This document shows, in pieces, positions 54,558-64,000 of a DNA stretch of 64,000 nucleotides. Numbering within the stretch: the stretch's first letter is position 1; every line of letters starts with the position of its first letter. The notes beneath the pieces are model-generated. The model ran no database searches and was not told where the DNA came from. It saw nothing but the letters and a program-made list of their open reading frames with translations. Source of the DNA: Eublepharis macularius (Eukaryota; Chordata; Lepidosauria; Squamata; Eublepharidae); NCBI RefSeq assembly GCF_028583425.1, contig NC_072801.1:65859766-65923765 (forward strand), written 5' to 3'. A program made the translations under genes and the position numbers.

Positions 54558-55109
54558 ATAGTACAGGTTGCCTGAGTACTATTCAGCTGTTTCACTTACA
54601 AATGTTGCCAAGAGGCTACTAGCACTTGGGGGCTTCCATGTAAACTTGAGTAAAAAACAGTAATTTTGATAATTACAGGACTGGTCATAACTGTCCCAAA
54701 CTCATCAAACCAGTACATGACCAAAGAAAACATGTTTGTGTGATAACACTTTCGCCAAGATTTGCTCATGGTTTCAAGCAGTGGTGGGATTCTTATGTAC
54801 AGATGGACCATGAACCTGACTTAACTCATGGATGGGAGTGTGTGTTAGTCAGAGTGCATATGCAATTGTGATGCGTGGATGAGCAATACATTGTGCAGGA
54901 GATTGCTTTCTGCTAAGCTTTTTTATCTCATACACAAACCACCAAATACTATTGATGCATTCTGCCATGCAGGCACACCAATACGAGATGTCTTGTAACA
55001 TATATTCTACAGTACTCAGAGTTTCATCCATAGCCTTTGGGCCTGGGGATGTTGTTGTCCTAGCACCTTCTACAATTCAAATAAGGCATGGGACCTTATT
55101 GGCTAGGGC
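54558..55109. other. Upstream region of V2R gene B
   Basis: 54.57-54.80 kb is paralogous to 37.5-37.75 kb. No gene. Confidence 0.6.
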
Positions 55110-55958
55110 AGTAATTGCCCAGTCAAAGGGTCATGAGTCAAGTTTCCCCCTGTTTCCATATCCCTTTGCTGACCGGTTGACAATTGACAGATGCAGGGCA
55201 TGGAGAGCATGTGCAAAGGCATAAACAGCGTTATAGATGTTGTAGCTACACTCAGACATGCTCATTTCAAACCATTGTCCAGTGATGTTCCTCAGCTTCT
55301 CCTTCCCAGTGCAGAGAGGAAAGCCTGGCAGTAAGTGCTTCAAAAACGGAAAAGAACAATTAAATGCTGCTGCCCAGAAAACCTGGATCACAGGAAATGT
55401 GTCTGGATTGAGGGTGTTCAGGAAGTCCTCAAATCCTGGCACCACTTGTGTGTGTTGGATGAAGGACAAGGTACCACTGAAGGATGCAAATGCATTACTA
55501 TAAAACACAGCTGTAATATCCCACTTAGCAGTTATGATCCACACCCTCTCCAGTGGATGCAGGTACTCAAATTCATACATGTATAGAAGTAATCGTAACC
55601 CATCCATAGACAGAATATCCCCATGTGCAAGAATCACATTGACTTTCTTCAGCCAGAGAAAAGAATATAAGCCTGTCGGGACAGTCAAGAGATTGTGTAG
55701 TCTCTTACTGAATACATTCGGCATCATTTGTGTGAAAGCGAGACAGATGTTGTTCTGGAGGAGCCTGGGTCTCAGGGTCTGCAGAAAAGATTCTCCACTC
55801 TCATCATCAGACGTGAGGAGGCCGACCCACGTCCAGCCAAAATGCTTGAGCAGCTGAACGATCCCCACATACTGAACATTTTCATTTGGAACCAACCGGT
55901 ACAGAGATGGGAACTGAATTTTATCACTCAGTGCTCGGTCGAAGGATCCATAATTGAG
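55110..55958 (-). pseudogene. V2R pseudogene C, exon 3
   Basis: Acceptor cttatatcag, then ~275 open codons from LNYGSFDRALSDKIQFPSLY through SGTLSFIQHTQVVPGF to NIYNAVYAFAHALHALH. A TGA at 55,131-55,133 lies about six codons before the expected exon end, where gene B has a glutamine-rich end; the position of the splice donor reads gcaatt instead of GT. With exon 2 split by a LINE and no exon 1 or 4-6 found in the window, this copy is dead. It is the most divergent of the three V2Rs. Confidence 0.9.
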
Positions 55959-56241
55959 CTGATATAAGGGGGAGGGGAAGCACATTAGTTTATTATCAAA
56001 AATGCATCACTCAGTTTTCTAAACTAGTATTTACATTTCAGATGGGATAAATGGGTTAATCTTTCAACAATCACCTTAATCTTATTCTTACTATTTCTGG
56101 AGGAACAATTCCACACTATAGATGTTAATATGATATCTGCCAAAGTCCAATTTGGGAGAATGTGGTCTTGTGAGCTTTGTGTGCCTGAAGTACCCGGCAG
56201 GTACAAATTATGACCTTGCAATGGACCAAAGTGGAATCATA

Positions 56242-56391
56242 GGCTGTTTCCACACACGTTGGATAATCCACTTTCAATACTCTTTAGTGAACATTTGAAA
56301 CTGCTTTTCCATGTGTGGAGCAAAAAATCCACTTCCAAAGGATTGCTAAAGTGCATTGAAAGTGCATTATTCAACATGTGTGGAAATGGCC
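56242..56391. mobile_element. Foldback MITE, 'GGCTGTTTCCACACA' ends
   Basis: GGCTGTTTCCACACACGTTG and inverse of GGCCATTTCCACACATGTTG enclose two inverted halves ('gataatccactttcaat' and 'attgaaagtgcattat'). Lies in intron 2 of V2R pseudogene C. The target duplication is not clear. Confidence 0.82.
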
Positions 56392-56592
56392 ACAGTCTGC
56401 CTAGATAGCTACACTGCAGCGCATGAGAAGATGTGAGCAACAGTCCTCAAAAGGAGTTGCAGAAAGAAAATTAGTTTTTAAAAGTATATTGAATGTTACA
56501 AATTCTGATGTGGACAAAAATACAGTTTTGGAGGATTTCCTGAGTTTCTCTTCTACAAAGCAATTACTTTGTGTTTACCTGAGGACACTTAC

Positions 56593-56644
56593 ATGTGGTA
56601 TCTTGTAGTTCATTAACATGTTGGCCATCAGAATTGAGTTTTCA
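56593..56644 (-). pseudogene. V2R pseudogene C, exon 2 (3' piece)
   Basis: Encodes NSILMANMLMNYKIPH before donor cacat|gtaag, matching gene B's [16 protein letters not shown]. An L1 insertion interrupts it; the next ~30 bp of exon lie at 57,341-57,371. Confidence 0.82.
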
Positions 56645-57340
56645 ACTTTCACTTATAACCAAAACAAACTCCCCACTTTGTTGGAAGGAGTGCGGTGAAA
56701 TAGGAACGTTCAAACATTGCTGATGGGGATGCCCTAAAATAGAATCTTTTTGGAATGAAATTTTAGATTACATTAAAGAAATAACAGGCTATAAAATTCC
56801 TTTAGACTCGAAGATCATTTTTTTAAATTTATGGGATACAATTGAAATCCCACAAATCAGAAAAGACCTCATTGGCAATCTCTTGGTTGTGGCAAAGAAC
56901 TTGCTGGCTTTATATTGGAAATCCAAAATAATCCCCACAAAAGTTAAATGGTTAGAAAAAATTGGGGATCACTATGTACAAGAAAAAATATATGATAAAT
57001 TATATCAAACTCAACATTACCCAAGGGAAACTGATTTTATAGCAAAATGGCAACCATTTATTGAATTTATTTCTATCACAGATCAGCATCCTCCCAAACA
57101 TTTACTTTTTGTTACTCAAGATTGAAGTAATAGCTCCCAAAGAAGATCTAGTTATATGAACCTTAACAAAGCTGACTTATTGACTATTATCTGTTATCCT
57201 TGTTTCTTGTTCGAAGCTATAACCAATCGTGATTAAGTATTCCGTACATAATTGTATATAGTTAACTATTACTTTGTTGTTCTTTGTTAACTCTGTTCAC
57301 TGATTTTAATATGTTAATAAAAATATTACTTAAAAAAAAA
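56645..57340 (+). mobile_element. L1 LINE, 3' end, inserted in V2R exon 2
   Basis: Flanked by a perfect 15-bp direct repeat AGAATTGAGTTTTCA (56,630-56,644 and 57,341-57,355), with an A-run at its 3' end. It encodes the last part of L1 ORF2: HCWWGCPKIESFWNEILDYI down to a stop at 57,122-57,124. Heavily 5'-truncated. Confidence 0.93.
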
Positions 57341-57371
57341 AGAATTGAGTTTTCAGAGGAGAGAGTACCTA
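57341..57371 (-). pseudogene. V2R pseudogene C, exon 2 (second piece)
   Basis: The first 15 bp are the L1 target duplication; the following 'gaggagagagtacc' aligns with gene B exon 2 'ggaagcgagtccacc'. Homology ends where the L2 tail begins. Confidence 0.6.
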
Positions 57372-60165
57372 TTTATTTATTTATTTAATTTATTTCAAAT
57401 TCGTATTCCGCCCTCCCCGCAAGCGGGCTCAGGGCGGATACCAACATATTAAAAATACAATTAAAATACAATAAAAAATTCACATTAATTAAAAAACAAC
57501 ACATTTAAAACAAGATGGTGGATAGCCTTCACAGGGAGGGTTTTATACATCCCTTTTTTCCAGGCCGGTGGAGGCCCAGCCTCAGCCATATGCCTGGCGG
57601 AACAACTCTGTCTTGCAGGCCTGGCGAAAAGATAGTAAGTCCTGCTGGGCCCTGATTTCAGCAGACAGAGCATACCACCAGGTGGGAGCCAGGACCAAAA
57701 AGGCCCTGGCTCTAGTCAAGGCTAGGCGGGCCTCCTTGAGGCCAGGGACCACCAACAGCTGTTTGTCCCCTGATTGGAGTGTCCTCTGGGGAATATATGG
57801 GGAGAGATGGTCCTGTAGATATGCTGGTTCCAGTCTGCACAGGGCCTTATAGGTCAATACCAGAACCTTGAATCTGATCCGGTACTCCGCTGGCAACCAA
57901 TGCAGCTCATGTAAGAATGGTGTTATATGCGCCTTATTTGGCACTCTCATAATAACGTGCCGCTGCATTTTGTACCAGCTGTAATCTCCAGGTCAGGCTC
58001 AAAGGCAGCCCCGTGTAGAGTGAGTTACAGTAATCTAGCCTAGAGATGACCGTTGCTTGGATCACTGTAGTTAAGTCACGGGTTGACAGGTAAGGGACAA
58101 GTTGCCTGGTCTGCCGCAGATGGGAAAAAGAGGACCTGACAACCACTGTGACCTGTGCCTCCATTTTCAGGGAGGCATCCAAGTTCACCCCCAGGCTCTT
58201 AACCCTTGGAACTGGCACTAATGGTAACCCATCGAGGGCCAGGAGCCGGAGTCCTGAACCTAATCCCCCGTGGCTCAAGTACAGGACCTCCATCTTCGTC
58301 GGGTTCAGTTTCAGCTGACTCTGCTTCAAACAACCAGTCACGGCTGCAAAAGCATGTTCCAGGACATTTGGGGCTGAGCCGGGCCGTCCGTTCATCATCA
58401 GATACAACTGGGTGTCATCTGCATATTGATGTCACCCAAGTCTGAAACTTCGCACCAACTGGGCAAGGGGGTGCATATAGATGTTAAACAATAAAGGGGA
58501 GAGTATTGCTCTCTGTGGGACCCCGCACACCAAAGGGTGGCGGGATGACAATTTCTCCCCAAGCGCCACCCTCTGTCCCCGACCATGGAGAAAAGAGATA
58601 AGCCACTGTAAGGCAGTCCCTTGTATCCCCACATCAGTGAGGCGGTGAGTCAGAAGATCGTACACTGCCGACAGATCCAATAATATCAGCAGCATCGAGC
58701 TGCCTTGATCCAGATGTCTACGAAGATCATCTGTGAGGGCGACCAGCAATGTCTCTGACCCATGTCCCAGATGGAACCTGGACTGGAAGGGGTCTAGGGC
58801 TGAGCCATCCTTCAGAAAGCCCTGCAGCTGTTCCACCACCGCCTGCTCAATCACCTTTCCCAGAAAGGGGAGGTTCGAAACCGGGCGGTAATTGACCAGG
58901 TCAGTGGGGTCCAGCGATGGTTTCTTCAAAAGAGGCCTCACCACAGCTTCCTTTAATGACCCAGGAAAACCCCCAGAGCCTAAGGATAGGTTAACAATGG
59001 CCTCCAATGAGGACTGCAGCTCCTCGGCACTGGCCTTTACCAGCCACGATGGGCATGGGTCCAAGGGACATGTGGTGGGCCTATCTGATAGCAAGGTCCT
59101 GTCAATTTCCTCCCCAGAGAGTGGGCTGGAATGATCAAATATTGGCCCCGAAGATGGCCAAGGGGTCTCCAGCTCATTCACTGAATCAACTGTGGCTGGT
59201 AAGTCACGGCAGAGAGACAAGATTTTATCAGCAAAAAAGCTCCCAAAAGCCTCACAGCTAATATCTGATTCAAAATTTGATGTCCTCCCTCTGGCAAGGA
59301 GACCAATGACCGAACCACATTAAACAGTTTTGCCAGGTATGAGCTAGCTGACGCGATGAAGACTGCATAAAACTCTTTCTTCACAGCCTTCACCGCCACC
59401 TCATAGGCTTTCATAAACGTCATATAAGATGATCTTGCCTCTTCGTCCTGAGATCGCCGCCACACTCGCTCAAGCCATCTTAGCTCCCGCTTCTTCTGTT
59501 GGAGCTCCTCTGTATACCAGGGAGCCTGTCTTGCACGGGGGCAAAGAGGGTGATGGGGGGGCGATTTCATCGATGGCTTCGGAGAGCCGGCACTGCCAGT
59601 CCTCCAACAGCTCATCTAATGAATCTCTGTGGAGCATTGGATCCGGCAAAGCATTCTGGAACCCGATCGGGTCCATAAGTCTCCGCGAGCGAGCATAAAT
59701 CAGCTCACCGCTCTTGCAAGGGGGGTGGGTGGTATCCCCAGCTGAGCCTTCAGGACTGAGTGGTCTGACCATGGCACTGGTTCTACCCCTTCCAGATCCA
59801 CATTTAACCCCACCCCAAAGATCAAATCTAGCATGTGGCCTGCTTGATGTGTAGGGGTCGACACAAATTGGGAGAGTCCTAGTGCTGCCATGGAAGACAC
59901 CAAGTCCACAGCCTGCACAGAGGAGGCATCATCGACATGGATGTTGAAGTCCCCCAGCACCATCAGTCTGGAGTACTTCAAGGCCCACCCCGCTATCACC
60001 TCTGGCAGGCGCGACAGGGTATCTGCTGGTGCGCTAGGCAGTCGGTACACCAGACAGACAGCCAAACTCTCCTCGGCACCCCACACAAGGCCTACACATT
60101 CAACTATGCATTGATTTAGATTCCTTAGCCGGGCAGTCCCATTTCCCCGGGAAAAGCTGGCATGG
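57371..60165 (-). mobile_element. L2-clade LINE, ~2.8 kb, 5'-truncated
   Basis: On the minus strand: an endonuclease part (LMVLGDFNIHVDD, PVPWSDHSVL), a spacer, then reverse transcriptase with VNYRPVSNLPFLGKVIE, GVPQRAILSPLLFNIYM and QYADDTQLYL, and the C-terminal LHWLPAEYRIRFKVLVLTYK. This pattern is L2 (CR1 group). There are frame changes between endonuclease and RT, and a TGA at 58,432-58,434 just before the YADD active-site motif, so it is dead. The 3' end is a short ATTT repeat (57,371-57,390) as usual in L2. Confidence 0.93.
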
Positions 60166-61080
60166 TTGCGGGATCTTAACACTTCTGGCCTGCCATATCA
60201 AAAATACACTCTGACGGAGCTACAATCTCTCATAGGTCATGTCAACTTGGCCTGCAGAGTAGTTTCCACTGGGTGGGCCTTTTGTGCGCATTTAGCACAA
60301 GCCACTGGGGGGGGGGGTGTTTTCACCCCATCTCCACAACAGGCTTAGAAAAGGGATCTAGGAAAACCTCTGGGTCCAGCAGGCCTTCCTGGAACTGTTT
60401 AATGGGGTCACACTATGGCAGGAGCTGCAGGACCTGGGATCAAACTTCCAGATGCACTCCGATGCAGCAGGCAGTCTGGGGTTTACTCTGGGGGGGTGTT
60501 GGTGCGCCCAGCAGTGGCTGCAGTCTTGGGCCAGGTTTATCATTCTTTGAGACCTCATGTTCTTAGAACTGTTCCCCATCCTGGTAGCCGTGATAGTTTT
60601 GCAGGAGCACCTCCAGAATAAGTGGGTTCTCTTTTGGTGCGACAATCAAGTGGTTGTCTGGGTTATTAATAAACAGTCCTTTAGCTCTGAGCAGATCATG
60701 CATCTGGTGTGATATTTCATGCTGGTCTGTCTCTCTGCTAAGATTACCTTTTCAGCCCATAATGTAGCAGGTGTAGATAACAGCTTAGTGGATGCCTTGT
60801 ATTGGTTCCAGATGGAGAGGTCTTCAGCCTGGCACCGACCGCTCAGGGCACCCCAGACCATTTTCTGGAAGATCTGTGGTAGATTGGCAGAGCTCCATAA
60901 TGTAGGGAGTACTTGGCCTGGTCGCCATGGCCCCCCTCCGGGCTTTTTCTGTGGTGGCAGAGCACTTGCTGGTCTTTGCGGCAAGGTTGGGGGGTTCTGC
61001 ATCTTGGCCCACCTCACAGCCCATTGTGCTGCACTACATAGCCCACCTAAAGGAGTTGGTCTAGGCACCCAGAACTATGA
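60166..61080 (+). mobile_element. DIRS-like tyrosine-recombinase retrotransposon fossil
   Basis: Words such as LTELQSLIGHVNLACRVV, WVLFWCDNQVVVWVINKQSF and an adjoining SAHNVAGVDNSLVDAL are the RT-RNase H part of DIRS elements; the following segment may begin the recombinase. It is an internal fragment without ends, broken in several places, and old. Family by recall of motif. Confidence 0.7.
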
Positions 61081-61297
61081 GGAGGGAACTTGCCCCCATC
61101 TCATTCTTAATATACTGTTTATAAGAAAAAAAGAAAAAAGAACTGTTGGTTTATTGTGTATTCCCGGACTTGTTGTTTGCCCATCTCATTCTTCAGCAAG
61201 GCTCATGGTTTCCCCATCTATGATTTTGTGGGAAGCAGTATCTGTCAGTGGAGGTTTCTTTGGTTCTCTGAAATCACTATAACAAACTTCTCTCAGG
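61081..61297. other. Spacer between the DIRS fossil and the SINE tail
   Basis: Not classified; may include the last piece of the DIRS fossil. Confidence 0.35.
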
Positions 61298-61321
61298 TAA
61301 CAACAACAACAACAACATTCG

Positions 61322-62765
61322 GAACTAGAGCAGACGCTTCTAAAAGATGACAAGAAGGGAATATCTAAGGTATACCAAGTATTGTTGAAATGATATACTG
61401 AAGATGAAACAGTTAAAGTACAAATGGTGAAGTGGGCCATAAATTTTAACAAAGAAATAACAATGGAGGCATGGGAATACTTGTGGAAGACCACAATGAA
61501 GATTACGACGTGCACTAGTATCAAAGAGAACATTTACAAAATGATTTACCGTTGGTACATGACACCAAAGAAGATTGCGCTAGGGAATTTGAATGCTTCT
61601 AACAAATGCTGGAAATGTAAAAAACATGAGGGTTCCCTCTATCATATGTGGTGGACGTGTGAGGTAGCTAGGCAGTACTGGGGGGAAATAATAAGAGGAA
61701 TAAGTGAGATTTTACAATTTCAAATCAATAAGAACCCAGAACTCCTGCTACTAAACTTGGGAATGGAGGGCATTCCAGCTCATCACAGGACATTGTTATT
61801 TTATATGACAGCAGCAGCTAGACTTTTGTATGTGCAAAAATGGAAAGTACAAGAAGTGCCAACTATTGAAGACTGGATCTACAAATTGCTGTATATGGCA
61901 GAAATGGACAAAATGACAAGAAAACTGAGAAACCTTGACCCAGGACAGTTTAACACAGACTGGGAGAAGCTGAAACAATATCTGGTGAAGAAATGGGAGG
62001 TGGGAGGAGAACTGTGGCAGTTTGAGAACTATTGAAGTACAATAAAATGCAGAGGGGGGTGACTTTACCGGGGGGGAGAAGAGGTAAACGTGAATCTCTA
62101 AGCAGTTATGTTATTAGATTGATATATATAGAATAACAAATAGAATATTGATAGAAAATAACTAACCATAAGGGTTAACTATAAGGATTGACTAACTAAT
62201 AATATTTTCTTTCTGGTAAGATTTGTATAATGTACCAAACTGAATATGTTTATCTGAAGATATATATGAGTCAAATTGATTGACATTATATGATGACAGT
62301 TATATAGATTTACTATTGAAGGGGAATAGAAATACTAATGTAATCAAATATAACTAAAACAGAAAGAAGAAGATAGAATGAGTAACACATAGAGTATAAA
62401 TTAAATTGCTTGATTTATATGAATGTATGGTTTATATGGTTTATGATCTATAGAAATATTTGAAATTGGAATTATGAAAAATGGGATAAATTGTCTATCC
62501 AATATGGAAATAAGGACTCATAGTTAGGGTACAGAGTATTAAAAATAGTTAAAGAAGTATTGCTTAGAATAAAGGGAGAATATACATTTGTTAGATAGAG
62601 GAATTTAAAAGGAGTAAGGGAAAAGGGACAAAGGGTTGGAAAACTGTTGGAAGTCAACAAAAAGGGGGGGAAAGGGAGGGGGTTAGAAACTGGAAAATGG
62701 GAGAATTGATTGTAATGTGAAAATAATTGATCCTAACCCAATAAAAATTTTTCAAAAAAAAAAAA
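61322..62765 (+). mobile_element. L1 LINE, 3' end, inserted in a SINE tail
   Basis: Flanked by AACAACAACATTCG at 61,308-61,321 and 62,766-62,779 (14 bp, within a repetitive tail). The 3' part of ORF2 is open from 61,424 to 62,035 (CWKCKKHEGSLYHMWWTCEV and LLFYMTAAARLLYVQKWKVQ), followed by ~700 bp of AT-rich 3' UTR and an A-run. A different subfamily from the L1 at 56.6 kb. Confidence 0.92.
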
Positions 62766-63012
62766 AACAACAACATTCGATTTATATACCACCCTTCAGG
62801 ACAACTTAATGCCCACTCAGAGCGGTTTACAAAGTATGTTATTATTATCCCCACAACAAAACACCCTGTGAGGTGGGTGGGGCTGAGAGAGCTCCAGAGA
62901 GCCGTGACTAGCCCAAGGTCACCCAGCTGGCTTCAAACGGAGGAGTGGGGAATCAAACTCGGCTTTCCAGATTAGAGTCCCACACTCTTAACCACTACTC
63001 CAAACTGGCTGT
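62766..63012 (-). repeat. tRNA-derived SINE, tail split by L1
   Basis: The best-preserved copy: inverse B box 'ggaatcaaactcggcttt', inverse A box 'cttaaccactactcca', body 'ccactcagagcggtttacaa', and tail (AAC)n on the plus strand continuing at 61,298-61,321 beyond the L1. Confidence 0.92.
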
Positions 63013-64000
63013 CAGGTAGAACATTGGCAGAGCACTTGGGATCAGACCTGTGAGCAATGTTACACAAACTCCACATAGTTGTGGGTTGAACTCAAATCTA
63101 TCTTCTTTGCAATTTCAGCAAATGGTGTTGTTGGTTTTCTAATGTTACCAAAGGGTTCGTGATAACTTCTGTCATACTGCCAGGTTGGCTTTCCAGGAAT
63201 GGGACCTTCCTGTCCTCCTTTCCCTCTTTTTATGCTTCCTCTGGGCAAAGGGGTTTTACCCCTTCCAATTGCACCTTAGTTTATGGAAATGTCTTTATTT
63301 GTACAATAGTTTGCAAAGAATTCCCACTCCATTTCCTTTTCCATTCTCTGGTTAATATGCTTCTGACTGTCCCTCAAGCTCCAATTTCAGATCCTACTGT
63401 GGAATGTTTATACTGGGTAAGACTGCTTTACTGGCCATTATTTTGTTTGCGGGAACACAGCCTACAAGAGGTTACCTAGAAACTGGTATGGTTCTTGTTT
63501 CCTTGCCCATCTTCTCCCTCACCTGTCTGTTTATAGTGAGCTTCTGGCAGAATAGGTCCAAAAATACCGAGATCTTGTCCAATTCCAAGTCATTGAGAAA
63601 AAGTACACTTCCTTCACTGTTTCCCAATATTTTTGATGTGTAATATTGCCTATGTATGGCTCAGGCAGGATCGGTGCTGCCCTCCTACATCTACAGGAAG
63701 TGGTTGAGATTTTAGCAAATGAGATTGCCACATCTCTGTTGCTCACTGCTAAAGAACTGGTCCTACGAAGTCATATGGCTTTAGATTCGCTCACAGCAGT
63801 GTAAGTAATTAAAGGTAAGTAATTAAAGGTTTATTGTATTTAGCCATAGGCCATTTCAAGACAAACAGTAAAAAGTAAAAAGCAGAAACATATAATTAAG
63901 TAAAATTGGTATGACTTAGTCAGAACAATAGTGTTTAAAACTAAATAAAACCAATAAACCATTTTCAGTTGTCAAATTCAGATAAGACAATAAAAGAGTT
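63013..64000. other. No gene recognised
   Basis: Short frames on both strands only. A direct repeat 'gtaagtaattaaag' lies at about 63,800-63,830. No V2R exon 1 for pseudogene C was found up to the window edge. Confidence 0.5.

Noticed and set aside
61424-62035. 203-codon open frame as a host gene
   Set aside because: Sequence such as HMWWTCEVARQYW and the poly(A) end mark it as an L1 ORF2 tail.
63013-64000. First exon of V2R pseudogene C
   Set aside because: No leucine-rich signal peptide, TATA word or PPSFC-like sequence was found.

Overview
The window looks like nuclear DNA of a squamate reptile, probably a lizard and possibly a gecko; the species call is inference. Its only recognisable genes are chemosensory receptors: three olfactory receptors (ORs) and a group of vomeronasal type-2 receptors (V2Rs). 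They sit in dense repeats typical of squamates: CR1, L2 and L1 LINEs, tRNA-derived and 5S-rRNA-derived SINEs, a Penelope-like element, a DIRS fossil and many hAT-like foldback elements. All recognised genes are on the minus strand.

Layout. 1-1 kb: intact OR, family 11-like. 1-6.4 kb: repeats, including two foldback elements with perfect 8-bp target duplications. 6.4-13.2 kb: three diverged copies of a ~1.4-1.7 kb unit, a degraded V2R exon and a GC-rich minisatellite of ~58-bp units. 14-15 kb: intact OR, family 10-like. 15-25 kb: CR1 copies, LTR-like relics, a 5S SINE and a second V2R-linked relic. 25.2-26.2 kb: intact OR, family 5V-like. 26.7-28.6 kb: 5S SINEs and an L1 tail. 28,977-32,035: a 3,059-bp, almost perfect palindromic transposable element with an 8-bp target duplication. 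32.4-37.3 kb: V2R pseudogene A (exons 3, 2, 1), with exon 3 cut by a transposon. 42.8-54.4 kb: V2R gene B, six exons whose splice sites and phases all agree and which give an open frame of 913 residues. 55.1-57.4 kb: V2R pseudogene C (exon 3 and pieces of exon 2). 56.6-63.0 kb: a nest of L1, L2, DIRS, L1 and tRNA-SINE insertions.

How the genes work together. ORs (class A GPCRs, main olfactory epithelium) and V2Rs (class C GPCRs, vomeronasal organ) both detect chemical cues. Exon homology and a shared upstream TATA-containing segment show that V2R A and B are tandem duplicates; C is a third paralogue and the relics at 8.0-8.3 and 21.5-21.7 kb are older. This is birth-and-death evolution with one intact survivor. 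The three ORs resemble human OR11A1, OR10C1 and OR5V1, which lie together beside the human MHC, so this may be the reptile counterpart of that cluster (a hypothesis from memory of protein sequences).

The most unusual signals are the giant palindrome, a palindromic repeat family bounded by 13-17-bp duplications (retrotransposition-like, unlike the 8-bp hAT group), and a Penelope-like 3' end split by a LINE.
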